Of a DNA stretch of 64,000 nucleotides, positions 1 through 8,399 are shown in pieces. The translations under genes were made by a program, and so were the position numbers. The stretch is from Acuticoccus kalidii. GTDB lineage: Bacteria > Pseudomonadota > Alphaproteobacteria > Rhizobiales > Amorphaceae. The notes under the pieces were generated by a model. The model searched no databases and was not told the origin of the DNA. It saw only the letters and a list, made by a program, of their open reading frames with translations. The stretch is taken from positions 434,001 to 498,000 of the forward strand of contig NZ_JAKGCS010000006.1 of the NCBI RefSeq assembly GCF_021556395.1, given 5' to 3'. The stretch's first letter is position 1. Each line of letters starts with the position of its first letter.

Positions 1-275
1 ACGCGGGTGTCGCGCGCGTCGCGGGTTTCGGCGAGATAACCCTCGCGAATCAACCGCTTCAGCATCCGGCTGACGGTCGACTTGTCGAGGCGGAGACTGT
101 CGGCGAGATCGCGGGCGCTCGTGCCGCCGGCCGCGCCGATCTCGATGATCGCATGGACGGCGGACGGGGAAAGCGATGTCCCGGCGAGCGTCGCGTCCAT
201 GAAGCCGAGCGCGCGGACGAGGTGACGCGACGCGAAACGGATGCGCTCGACCGCCTCCCTATCCACCCGGTTCAT
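1..275 (-). CDS. MarR-family transcriptional regulator (N-terminal part, cut by window edge)
   Basis: The first 91 codons of a winged-helix regulator read from an ATG at 275 to the window edge. The segment with SARDLADSL followed by DKSTVSRMLKRL is a classic MarR recognition helix, and the following EGYLAETRDARD is the start of the wing. The N-terminal dimerisation helix (ERIRFASRHLVRALGF) resembles proteins in which MarR is fused to a GNAT acetyltransferase, but the C-terminal half is outside the window, so the fusion cannot be tested. A perfect inverted repeat lies immediately upstream and is a likely autoregulatory site. The peptidase gene upstream has the same orientation with a gap of about 98 bp. 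Confidence 0.85.
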   Translation of the reverse strand, partial: MNRVDREAVERIRFASRHLVRALGFMDATLAGTSLSPSAVHAIIEIGAAGGTSARDLADSLRLDKSTVSRMLKRLIREGYLAETRDARDTR

Positions 276-281
276 GAGGGT

Positions 282-316
282 CCGCCATATAGTTGTATTG
301 CGCAACTATATGGCGG
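282..316. promoter_or_regulatory. 14-bp perfect inverted repeat upstream of marR
   Basis: Arm 282-295 (CCGCCATATAGTTG) is the exact reverse complement of 303-316, with a 7-nt spacer. It lies 7 bp upstream of the marR start codon. The AT-rich core embedded in GC-rich DNA and the TTGCGCAAC-like centre are typical of a MarR operator overlapping a promoter. That it binds this regulator is inferred from position. Confidence 0.6.
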
Positions 317-373
317 GACTCAACTGCGTCAAGGGAGTGGACCGGGGCGCTCGCCGGCGCCCCGGTGGTTCGG

Positions 374-1573
374 TCAGGCGAGGCTCGCCAGTGCGACGGC
401 GAGGCGGCAGCCTGTCAGATAGTCGGCCACCTCGACATATTCGTGGACGGTGTGCGGCTCGCATTGGCCGGCGCCGATCGTCACGCTGGGAATGCCGTGT
501 TTTTCGAGCCAGTTGGCATCGAGCCCGCCATTCGAGAGGCGGCAATTCGGCGTCAGGCCGAGCGCCTCGACGGCGGCCTTCGCATGGATGACGACGGGGC
601 TTTCCTCATCGAGGCGGAAGGGCGGGTAGGTGGTCGATTGGCGGAAATCGATGGTCGCGGTCTCGCCGCTCTCGCTCGTCACCTTGGCCTTCGCGGTCTC
701 GAACGCGGCGGCAAAGCCCGCGGTGATCGTCTTCGCGAAAGCGGCGTCGGGCGAGCGCGCCTCGCCGCGCAGAAAGGCATAGTCGGTGACGACGTTCGTC
801 GCGTCCCCGGCGGCCTTGCCGTTCTTGCCGCCGAAAATGCCAATATTGCTCGTGCCGGTGCCCTCGTCCTTGACCACCTTGCCGAACCAGCCGCCCGCCG
901 CGGCCTCCGCGAGCGCGATCGCCCCGACGAGGGTCGACGAGACGCCTTTCTGCGGCGCGACGCCCGCATGGGCGGCCTTGCCGTGGATCTCGGCCTCCCA
1001 TGTCTCCTGTCCGACGGCGCCGATCACGAGGTCGCTCGGAAGCCGCCCGTCGACATTGAAGCCCATCACCGGATCGCCGAGGCGGGCAATGTCCACCTCG
1101 CGCGCGCCATGGAGCCCGCTCTCCTCGCGAACCGTGAAGAGGAGCGTGAGCGGCGGATGGGGGATCGCGTTCGCGAGCAGCGTTTCGACCATGGTGACGA
1201 GGACGCCGCAGCCCGTCCGGTTGTCGCCGCCGAGCGCGGTGGTCCCGTCGCTCACGATCCGGTCGCCGACCCGCGAGGGCTTCGCCCCGGCGACGAGCGG
1301 CACGGTGTCGAGATGGGTGGAGAACAAGAGCCGCGGTCCGGTCTTCGTGCCCGGAAGCGTCACGATGAGGTTGCCGGTCTCGGTTGGAACGGGAATGCGC
1401 GTGTTGGCGTCGTCATAGGCGATGGCGTCGGCCGGGACGCCGAGGGCGAGAAGCTCCTCCACGATAAGGGCGCCGATCGCGGCCTCCTGGCCGGTGACGC
1501 CCTCGACGGCGAGGTAGCGCATCAGCCGGTTTTCGGCGGCATCGGCGTCGATGGAAAATGCCTCTGCACTCAT
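374..1573 (-). CDS. M20 family metallopeptidase, peptidase T-like
   Basis: A 399-aa cytoplasmic zinc peptidase of the M20 clan, closest in layout to the PepT-like branch (aminotripeptidase-type). Metal-ligand motifs are visible in order: THLDT with His87 and Asp89, GGDNRTG with bridging Asp117, and REES with catalytic and ligand Glu150/Glu151. The middle region from about residue 180 to 295, containing HGKAAHAG, is the dimerisation domain, and a late HTVHEY supplies the last histidine. The ATG at 1573 follows an AAAGGA ribosome site. The expected role is hydrolysis of a small peptide or an N-acylated amino acid; the substrate cannot be read from the sequence. Confidence 0.88.
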   Translation of the reverse strand: MSAEAFSIDADAAENRLMRYLAVEGVTGQEAAIGALIVEELLALGVPADAIAYDDANTRIPVPTETGNLIVTLPGTKTGPRLLFSTHLDTVPLVAGAKPSRVGDRIVSDGTTALGGDNRTGCGVLVTMVETLLANAIPHPPLTLLFTVREESGLHGAREVDIARLGDPVMGFNVDGRLPSDLVIGAVGQETWEAEIHGKAAHAGVAPQKGVSSTLVGAIALAEAAAGGWFGKVVKDEGTGTSNIGIFGGKNGKAAGDATNVVTDYAFLRGEARSPDAAFAKTITAGFAAAFETAKAKVTSESGETATIDFRQSTTYPPFRLDEESPVVIHAKAAVEALGLTPNCRLSNGGLDANWLEKHGIPSVTIGAGQCEPHTVHEYVEVADYLTGCRLAVALASLA

Positions 1574-1737
1574 CGTAGGGGTCCTTTCGGTTCGCTGCGC
1601 ACGGGCACGCCGGGCGGCGCGCTCATTCGGAGGGGGAGGAATCGATGGGCGCGTCGCGCCGGCCTCCGAGCCGTGGGGATTATCGCCACAAAATGCCGGA
1701 CGCCAACAGGTGCGATCCGGCCGGGCGCCGCAAGGGT

Positions 1738-2643
1738 TCAGCCAAATCGTTTCAGCCGTTGCCGCAACAGGGGCGCGGCGAAATCGAGGAAGCGGCGCAT
1801 CTTGAGCGGCAACTGACCGCGTGCCGCGTGGAGGAGATGGATCGGCGCCGGTTCGCTCTCATAGGCGTCCAGGATGATCCGCAGCGCGCCGGCGTCGACG
1901 GCATCGGCCACCTGATAGTGGAAGAGGCGCGCGAGCCCGATATCGCCGGTCGCCGCGTCGCGCACGGCCTCCGCGGTCGAGACCCGCAGCCGCATGTCCG
2001 GCGCGATCTCGATCGCATCGCCGTTCTCGGCCCGGAAGCGCCAGGCCGCGACCGGGGTCGGTGCCTCGAAGCCGATCGCCGGAAAGGCCGCGAGATCGGC
2101 CGGCGTCTCCGGCGTGCCGTGCGCCGCGAGGAGGGACGGGCTCGCGACGATCACGGTGCGCATCGTGCCGACTTTGGTGGACTTCATCTGGCTGTCGGGC
2201 AGAGGGCCGAGGCGGACGGCCATATCGACATGGTCGTCGACGAGGTGGAGGTTCCGGTCGGACAGGGTGAGGCGGACCTGGATCTCGGGATAGAGGGCGA
2301 GAAAGTCGCCCACGATCGGGAGGACGTGAAGCCGTCCGAACAGGATCGGCGCCGTGATGACGAGCTCCCCCTTGGGCATCGTGAACTCGCCGGCGGCCTC
2401 GCGCTCCGCCTCCTCCACCGCGTCGAGAATGCGGCGGGCGGCGGTGATATAGGCCTCGCCGGTGTCGGTGAGGGAGAGCTTGCGCGTGGTGCGCGTCAGG
2501 AGCCGGGTGCCGAGCCGGATCTCGAGGTCGGTCACTTTCCGGCTCAGCGTCGCCACCGGCACGCCGAGCGTCCGGCTCGCGGCCGAGAAGCTTCCCTCGG
2601 CGACGACCGTCAGAAGCATCGACATGGCCTCCAAACGGTCCAT
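1738..2643 (-). CDS. LysR-family transcriptional regulator
   Basis: A 301-aa protein with the LysR layout: N-terminal helix-turn-helix (residues 5-60, SFSAASRTLG followed by VATLSRKVTDLE) and a substrate-binding effector domain from about residue 90. The variant with LTRTTRKLSLTDTGEAY is typical of the CrgA/DsdC-like subgroup. The ATG at 2643 has GGAAAG six bases upstream and gives the usual MDRLEAM start; an in-frame ATG at 2655 lacks a ribosome site. It is divergent from the carboxymuconolactone decarboxylase-family gene that starts 120 bp away, so that gene is its probable target. Confidence 0.9.
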   Translation of the reverse strand: MDRLEAMSMLLTVVAEGSFSAASRTLGVPVATLSRKVTDLEIRLGTRLLTRTTRKLSLTDTGEAYITAARRILDAVEEAEREAAGEFTMPKGELVITAPILFGRLHVLPIVGDFLALYPEIQVRLTLSDRNLHLVDDHVDMAVRLGPLPDSQMKSTKVGTMRTVIVASPSLLAAHGTPETPADLAAFPAIGFEAPTPVAAWRFRAENGDAIEIAPDMRLRVSTAEAVRDAATGDIGLARLFHYQVADAVDAGALRIILDAYESEPAPIHLLHAARGQLPLKMRRFLDFAAPLLRQRLKRFG

Positions 2644-2763
2644 TGATCTTTCCATATTTCGGTAAAGTGGAAGCCAAAGAATAGCAATTATACCGATATG
2701 CGGAAAGGGGCATATCGCGGCGAGACGAGCCGGCGGTCGGCTCGCCGAAGACGGAGGTGGCCC

Positions 2764-3306
2764 ATGGCCCGCATCACCATCCCCTCGCGCGACGACGCGC
2801 CGGACGGCTCGAAATCCACGCTCGACGCGGTTCAAAAGCAGCTCGGCACCATTCCCAACCTCTTCCGCCTGCTCGCGGTGAGCCCGGCGGCGCTGCAGGC
2901 GTTCACGGGCCTCCAAAGCGCGCTCGGCAAATCGCTCGACGTGAAGACGCGGGAGCGGATCGCGCTCGCGGTCGCCGAGGTGAATGGCTGCGATTATTGC
3001 CTGTCTGCGCACACTTATCTGGCCCGCAACCTCGCCAAGCTCAGCCCGGAGGAGATCGAGCGCAATCGGGCCGGCGGATCGACCGACCCGCGCGCCGACG
3101 CGGCCGTGCGTTTCGCCGCGCGGGTCGCCGCCGAACGCGGCCGTGTCGCCGATGCCGACATCGCCGCCGCGCGCGAGGCGGGCTATAGCGATGCCGACCT
3201 CGTCGAGATCGTCGCGCTCGTGACGGAGAACGTCTTCACTAACTTCCTCAACGAGGTGGCCGGGACGGAGATCGACTTTCCCGAGGTGCACCGGGCGGCC
3301 GCCTGA
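2764..3306 (+). CDS. Carboxymuconolactone decarboxylase / AhpD-like family protein
   Basis: A 180-aa helical protein of the AhpD-like superfamily. The active-site signature EVNGCDYCLSAH gives Cys76, Cys79 and His83, the redox-active CxxC plus histidine of alkylhydroperoxidase-type members. True decarboxylases lack the CxxC, so a peroxidase or disulfide-reductase role is more likely. The start at 2764 is fixed by GGAGGT six bases upstream. The divergent LysR gene next door is the likely regulator, a very common pairing in Proteobacteria. Confidence 0.9.
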   Translation: MARITIPSRDDAPDGSKSTLDAVQKQLGTIPNLFRLLAVSPAALQAFTGLQSALGKSLDVKTRERIALAVAEVNGCDYCLSAHTYLARNLAKLSPEEIERNRAGGSTDPRADAAVRFAARVAAERGRVADADIAAAREAGYSDADLVEIVALVTENVFTNFLNEVAGTEIDFPEVHRAAA

Positions 3307-3607
3307 TCGGCGTGACGCCGCCGGGGAGGCGCGGGGGCTCTATCGTCCCCGCGCGATCAGACCACCGTGAGGTGGCGCCCGTCTCGGCTTGAAACCGAGG
3401 GCCGGCGCTTTCGGCGGGCGCGTCGAGGGTCTAGTGATGAGGTGTGCGGACGATCCGGCTGTCCGCATCACCCCATCGCCGCGCCATCCCCCTCCGGCCC
3501 GGCCAGGATCGACATGACGCCACGGCTTCCCCTCCCGGCCGACGATGCGCGCCCCCGGCATGGGGCCGGACGATGATCGGCGCGCCCTTGCGCCGGCAAG
3601 GCGCGCG
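3307..3607. other. Intergenic region without a supported gene
   Basis: About 300 bp between the AhpD-like gene and the exporter. A small perfect hairpin, CGGCG-TGA-CGCCG at 3308-3320, follows the AhpD-like stop codon directly and may be a terminator stem, although no T-run follows. Nothing else convincing was seen. Confidence 0.4.
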
Positions 3608-4429
3608 ATGACGCTGCCCTTCGATCTCGCGGCGCTCGTCACGCTCTGTCTCGGCGGGGCGGCGACCGGCTTTCTCGCCGGGCTGTTCGGCGTCGGCGGT
3701 GGCGCGATCACCGTGCCGATCCTGTTCGAGATTTTCGGCGTCATGGGCATCGGCGACGATGTGCGGATGCCGCTCGCGGTCGGCACGTCGCTCGCCGTCA
3801 TCATTCCGACATCGCTGCGCTCGGTCCGTTCCCATTATCTGCGCGGCGCGGTCGATCTTGCGGTGCTGAAATCCTGGGCGGTGCCGATCATGGTGGGCGC
3901 GCTCGCGGGCGCCGCCGTTGCCCGCTATGCCGCGCCGGAGGTCTTCCAGGTCGCGTTCGTCGTCTTCGGCACCGTGATGTCGGCGAAACTCTTGTTCGGC
4001 AAATCCACCTGGCGCATCGCGACGGACATGCCGCGCGGATGGGTGTTGCGGGGGCTCGGCTTCTTCATCGGGTCGGTGTCGTCGCTGATGGGGATCGGCG
4101 GTGGGGCGATCTCCACCCTCGTGATGACGTTGCACAATCGGCCGATCCACCAGGCGGTGGCGACGTCGGCGGGCGTCGGCGCGTTGATCGCCGTTCCGGG
4201 AACGCTCGGTTATATCCTCGCCGGCTGGGGCAAGCCCGGCCTGCCACCGGATGCGATCGGCTTCGTCTCGCTGATCGCCTTCGCATTGACGGTGCCGGCA
4301 ACATTGGTCACGACGCCGATGGGCGTCGCGGTCGCCCATCGGTTGCCACGCCGCGCGCTGGAGGTGCTTTTCGGCCTCTTCCTCGCGACCGTGGCGTTGC
4401 GTTTCGTCATCGCCGTCTTCAGCGGCTGA
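3608..4429 (+). CDS. Sulfite exporter TauE/SafE family membrane protein
   Basis: A 273-aa integral membrane protein with about eight hydrophobic segments and the two glycine-rich repeats that mark the family: GLFGVGGGAITVP near the N-terminus and SLMGIGGGAIST in the second half. Members move sulfite, sulfoacetate or other small organosulfur anions across the inner membrane; the substrate here is unknown. The ATG at 3608 gives the standard cytoplasmic N-terminus (MTLPFDLAAL); an upstream in-frame start at 3545 would add a charged, proline-rich tail with no ribosome site. The gene stands alone and converges on the GST gene. Confidence 0.88.
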   Translation: MTLPFDLAALVTLCLGGAATGFLAGLFGVGGGAITVPILFEIFGVMGIGDDVRMPLAVGTSLAVIIPTSLRSVRSHYLRGAVDLAVLKSWAVPIMVGALAGAAVARYAAPEVFQVAFVVFGTVMSAKLLFGKSTWRIATDMPRGWVLRGLGFFIGSVSSLMGIGGGAISTLVMTLHNRPIHQAVATSAGVGALIAVPGTLGYILAGWGKPGLPPDAIGFVSLIAFALTVPATLVTTPMGVAVAHRLPRRALEVLFGLFLATVALRFVIAVFSG

Positions 4430-4449
4430 TCGACGCGGCCTTCGCCGCC

Positions 4450-5079
4450 TCAGGGCATCGGAATGTCCTGCGCGGTCGGCACGCTATAGCCGCGCTTCAC
4501 CGCATCGCGCGCGGCGATCGTGGTGTACCAGCGCTTGACGTTCGGGAAGGCGTTGAGGTCGATGCCGTGCCAGCCGAATCGTGCCGCCCATGGCCAGGTC
4601 GCGATGTCGGCGATCGAGTAGTCGCCGGCGATGAACTCCCGTCCGTCGAGGCGCTGGTCGAGCACGCCATAAAGGCGCTGGGTCTCCTTCAGGAAACGCT
4701 CTTCGGCATAGTCCGCCTTGCCGGGATTGAAGTGGTGGAAATGGTGCGTCTGGCCGAGCATCGGCCCGAATCCGGCCATCTGCCACATCAACCATTCGAC
4801 CGTCCGCCAGTGAGCCTCGCCCTCCGCCGCAAAGAGTTTCCCGGTCTTCTGCGCGAGATACATCAGGATCGCGCCGGATTCCATGAGCTGAACGCCCGTA
4901 TCGTTGTCGACGATAGCCGGGATTTTGTTGTTCGGTGCGACAGCAAGAAAGGACGGGTCGAACTGTTCATCCTTCGTGATGTTGATCGGGTGCGTGTTAT
5001 ACGGCAGGCCGACCTCTTCCAGCATGATGGACACTTTCTTGCCGTTCGGGGTGCCCCAAGTATAGAGTTCGATGCTCAT
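4450..5079 (-). CDS. Glutathione S-transferase family protein (YfcG/Nu-class-like)
   Basis: A 209-aa two-domain GST. The thioredoxin-fold N-domain begins ELYTWGTPNGKKV, where the TPNGKK motif is typical of the YfcG/YghU (Nu) class that uses Thr and Asn instead of Tyr or Ser to activate glutathione. The cis-Pro region NNKIPAI and the ESGAILMYLA glutathione-binding helix are intact. The helical C-domain contains FIAGDYSIADIATWPW, the GST capping motif. Start ATG 5079 has GAGGA upstream; a GTG four codons earlier is less likely. The physiological reaction may be disulfide-bond reductase activity. Confidence 0.92.
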   Translation of the reverse strand: MSIELYTWGTPNGKKVSIMLEEVGLPYNTHPINITKDEQFDPSFLAVAPNNKIPAIVDNDTGVQLMESGAILMYLAQKTGKLFAAEGEAHWRTVEWLMWQMAGFGPMLGQTHHFHHFNPGKADYAEERFLKETQRLYGVLDQRLDGREFIAGDYSIADIATWPWAARFGWHGIDLNAFPNVKRWYTTIAARDAVKRGYSVPTAQDIPMP

Positions 5080-5291
5080 GCGTGTCCTCACCGGGATTGG
5101 TTTCGTATTGGTGCAACACTAGAGCAGCCTGCGCGCGATCGAAATCGACCCGGCGAGAAAAAGGCGGTTCGCCGTGCCCGGACCGCCGCGTGGCGACGCG
5201 AGCGGGGGCGAACTTGATGCCATGGGTTGTGTGTCGCGCAAATTCGCATAACGTTCGGCACGACAAGAACACCATAAGGGAGGATCGAAAC

Positions 5292-6230
5292 ATGAAGACA
5301 TCCGTCTGTGTGCTCACCGCCGTCGGTATCGCATTGGGCGCGGGAAGCGCGTCCGCGGAGACCATTCGTCTGATGACCGGCCCGCAGGGCGGCTCTTGGT
5401 ATCCGCTCGGCGGCGCGATCCAGAATATCGTCGAAAATGGGGTCGACGGCGTGACGGTGCAGGTGCTGCCCGGCGCAGGCATCGCCAACGTGAAGGCGGT
5501 GCAGGCCGGCAAGGCGCAACTCGGCTTCGCGAATTCCGTGTCGACCGTGGACGCGATCAACGGCAACCCGCCCTTCGACGAGAAGGCCGACGACGTGTGC
5601 AACGTCGCGACGCTCTATCCGCAATATTTCCAGGTCATCGCGCTTGCCGATTCGGGCATCGAGACGCCCGCCGACCTCGGTGACAAGGCCGCCGCCGTCC
5701 AGCCCAAGGGCAACACCGGCGAGGCGATCACGCAGCATCTGTTGACCGCCGAGGGCCTCAGCTACGAGCAGCTTCCCCGCGTCAATCACGGCTCCTATTC
5801 CGACGCCGTGTCGCTGATGAAGGACGGCAATGCCGACTTCTTCACCCTCGGCACCACGGTGCCGTCCGGCGCGGTGATGGATCTTGCCAGCGCGCGCGAC
5901 ATCAAGGTCGTCCCGATCCCGGACGAGCTGCTCGCCAAGATGCAGGAGCTGAACGCCGGCTATAAGCGGATCATGATCAAGGCCGGCTCTTATCCGGGAC
6001 AGGACGAAGACGTGCCGACCATCGGTTACGCGACGCACATCATCGCGAGCTGCTCGCTCGATCCGGATGTCGTCTACAACGTCCTGACGGCGATCAACGA
6101 CAATATCGGCGACCTCACGGCGATCGCGAAGGCGATCGAGGGTTCGACGCCGACCGAGATGGGCCGCGATATCGGCGTGCCGATGCACGAGGGCGCCAAG
6201 CGCTTCTATAGCGAACACGGCGCGAGCTGA
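5292..6230 (+). CDS. TAXI-family TRAP transporter solute-binding protein
   Basis: A 312-aa periplasmic binding protein. It has a clean Sec signal peptide cut after ASA near residue 22, followed by the TAXI-family opening TIRLMTGPQGGSWYPLGGAI. The segment LPGAGIANVKAVQAGKAQLGFANS is typical of the TRAP-TAXI ligand fold. The start at 5292 is preceded by GGGAGG. It is 56 bp upstream of the fused permease, so the two form one uptake system for an organic acid or amino acid-like ligand of unknown identity. Three cysteines lie in the mature protein. Confidence 0.93.
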   Translation: MKTSVCVLTAVGIALGAGSASAETIRLMTGPQGGSWYPLGGAIQNIVENGVDGVTVQVLPGAGIANVKAVQAGKAQLGFANSVSTVDAINGNPPFDEKADDVCNVATLYPQYFQVIALADSGIETPADLGDKAAAVQPKGNTGEAITQHLLTAEGLSYEQLPRVNHGSYSDAVSLMKDGNADFFTLGTTVPSGAVMDLASARDIKVVPIPDELLAKMQELNAGYKRIMIKAGSYPGQDEDVPTIGYATHIIASCSLDPDVVYNVLTAINDNIGDLTAIAKAIEGSTPTEMGRDIGVPMHEGAKRFYSEHGAS

Positions 6231-6286
6231 CCCGTCCTCAACCCGGATTGCCGGCGCGTCCCTGACGCGCCGGCTGCCCAACGGTG

Positions 6287-8158
6287 ATGCCTGTGAGCCT
6301 CTTCAAAAACCATTGGAGCGCGACCGCGATCGCCGGTGTGGCGCTCGCGATGTCCTGCTATCATCTGTACGTGGCCTTCTTCGGGCCGCCGGATGCGCAG
6401 ATTTTCCGTGCCGTCCACCTGACATTCGTGTTGGTTCTGGCGTTCCTGATGCTGCCCGGCTACTGGGCGAAACCGGGGCCGCGCCGGCCGAATATCCTGG
6501 ATATGGCGCTGCTCGCTCTGGCTTTTGCGTCCGCCGTCTATCCGATTGTCTACTACGACTATCTCGTCAATCGGATGTACTATGTCGACGAACTGACGAC
6601 GCTGGACTTCATTTTTGGCTCGATGGCCGTTCTGATGATCCTGGAGGCGACGCGGCGCGCGGTCGGCTGGGCCTTGCCGGCGACCGCCGCGGCCTTCCTG
6701 TTTTACACGCTCGTCTGGCGCGGCTTCTCCCTCGAGATGACGCTCGATCAGCTCTATCTCACGACCGAAGGCATCTTCGGCATCCCGCTCAGCGTCTCGG
6801 CGACCTACATCGTCCTCTTCATCATCTTCGGCGCGCTGGTGGAACGGTCCGGCGCCGGGCGTCTCTTCATGGACTTCGCGATGAGCTTGACCGGCCATGC
6901 CGCCGGTGGCCCCGCGAAGGTCGCATGCGTGACGAGCGGCCTCTTCGGCTCCGTCTCCGGCTCGGCCGTCGCGAACGTGATGACGACGGGCGTCTTCACG
7001 ATCCCGCTGATGCAGAAGATCGGCTATCGGCGCGGCTTCTCCGGCGCGGTCGAGGCCGTGGCGTCGACCGGCGGACAGATCATGCCGCCGATCATGGGCG
7101 CGGCCGCCTTCGTCATGGCCGAGTTTCTCGGCATCTCCTATCTGGAGGTCGCCGCCTTCGCACTCTTCCCGGCGATCCTTTATTATCTCGCCCTCTTCAT
7201 GGCGGTGCATTTCGAGGCCAAGCGCACCGGAATGGTCGGCCTGCCGCGGAGCGAATTGCCGAAGCTCGGCGTCGTTCTCAAGGAGCGCGGCCACCTCTTC
7301 CTGCCGCTCGTCATCATCATCGGCGTTCTCCTCTACGGCTACAGCGCCCCGCTGTCGGCGCTCGCCGGCATCGTTTCGGTGATTCCGACGGCGCTGTTGC
7401 GCTCCACGACGCGCAAGGAGATCCGTCTCGACACGCTCGCCGATGCGCTGATCTCGGGCGCCAAGAACACCGTGCCGGTGGCGCTCGCCTGCGCCTGTGC
7501 GGGCATCGTGGTGGGAACGATCACGCTCACCAATCTCGGCACCGAGTTCACCCAGCTCGTCATCATGGTCTCGCAGGACTCGCTGGTTCTGGCGCTGGTG
7601 CTCACGATGATCGCCGGCATCATTCTCGGCATGGGGATGCCGACGACGCCGGCTTATATCGTGCAGGTGGCGCTGCTCGTTCCGGCGCTCGTGAAGCTCG
7701 GCGTCGTCACCGAAGCGGCGCATATGTTCGTCTTCTACTACGCGATCCTGTCGGCGATCACGCCGCCGGTCGCGATGGCGGTCTATGCGGCGAACGGGAT
7801 CTCGCGCGCCGGCCTTTGGGAAACGGGCGTCGCCGCCCTGAAGCTCGGCGCGACGGGGTACATCATCCCGTTCATGTTCGTGTTTGGGCCGTCGATCCTC
7901 CTGATCGGCGAATGGCCGACGATCGTCTCGACGCTGGTGACGGCGACGGTCGGCGTCGTCTGCCTCGCGGCGGGGATGACAGGCTATCTGCTGACGAAGG
8001 CCGGCATGATCGAGCGGCTGTTGCTGGTCGCCGCGGCGCTCGTCCTCATCAAGCCGGGCCTTTGGACCGACGCCACCGGCATCGGTCTCCTCATCCTCGT
8101 GGTCGCGTGGCAGATCCTCGGCCGCCGATCGGCGGCGGTGAGCGAGGAGGCGGCCTAG
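6287..8158 (+). CDS. TRAP transporter permease, fused 4TM/12TM type
   Basis: A 623-aa polytopic inner-membrane protein in which the small (DctQ-like) and large (DctM-like) TRAP subunits are fused, the form that partners TAXI binding proteins. The N-terminal third has about four to five hydrophobic segments; the remainder carries DctM signatures such as GSVSGSAVANVMTTG, GGQIMPPIMGAAAF and GMGMPTTPAYI. It imports the ligand delivered by the upstream binding protein using an ion gradient. The start is uncertain among GTG 6284, ATG 6287 and GTG 6293; no strong ribosome site decides. A strong terminator follows. Confidence 0.92.
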   Translation: MPVSLFKNHWSATAIAGVALAMSCYHLYVAFFGPPDAQIFRAVHLTFVLVLAFLMLPGYWAKPGPRRPNILDMALLALAFASAVYPIVYYDYLVNRMYYVDELTTLDFIFGSMAVLMILEATRRAVGWALPATAAAFLFYTLVWRGFSLEMTLDQLYLTTEGIFGIPLSVSATYIVLFIIFGALVERSGAGRLFMDFAMSLTGHAAGGPAKVACVTSGLFGSVSGSAVANVMTTGVFTIPLMQKIGYRRGFSGAVEAVASTGGQIMPPIMGAAAFVMAEFLGISYLEVAAFALFPAILYYLALFMAVHFEAKRTGMVGLPRSELPKLGVVLKERGHLFLPLVIIIGVLLYGYSAPLSALAGIVSVIPTALLRSTTRKEIRLDTLADALISGAKNTVPVALACACAGIVVGTITLTNLGTEFTQLVIMVSQDSLVLALVLTMIAGIILGMGMPTTPAYIVQVALLVPALVKLGVVTEAAHMFVFYYAILSAITPPVAMAVYAANGISRAGLWETGVAALKLGATGYIIPFMFVFGPSILLIGEWPTIVSTLVTATVGVVCLAAGMTGYLLTKAGMIERLLLVAAALVLIKPGLWTDATGIGLLILVVAWQILGRRSAAVSEEAA

Positions 8159-8195
8159 GGCTCGGGCCGGCCGCCTCGATCGACAGAAAAACCGG

Positions 8196-8223
8196 AAACG
8201 GGCGCCTCATAAGGCGCCCGTTT
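8196..8223. terminator. Bidirectional rho-independent terminator
   Basis: A perfect 12-bp stem (AAACGGGCGCCT, 8196-8207, pairing with 8212-8223) closed by a CATA loop, with A-rich sequence before and TTTTC after. It sits between the converging TRAP permease and AbrB genes and can serve both strands. Confidence 0.92.
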
Positions 8224-8399
8224 TCAGTTGCGGCCGATGTGGATCGCGTCGGTGCGCCGCCGATCGCGCCGGGTGAAGGCGGCATCACGGATCGCGCCGA
8301 GGCGAGGCCGGATGAACCGTCGACCGAGGTGGTTCCGGCCCATGATGAAGCGGGCGGGCTCACCCGGACGGCCGCGGCGAGGCGGACCGGCCGCCGCCG

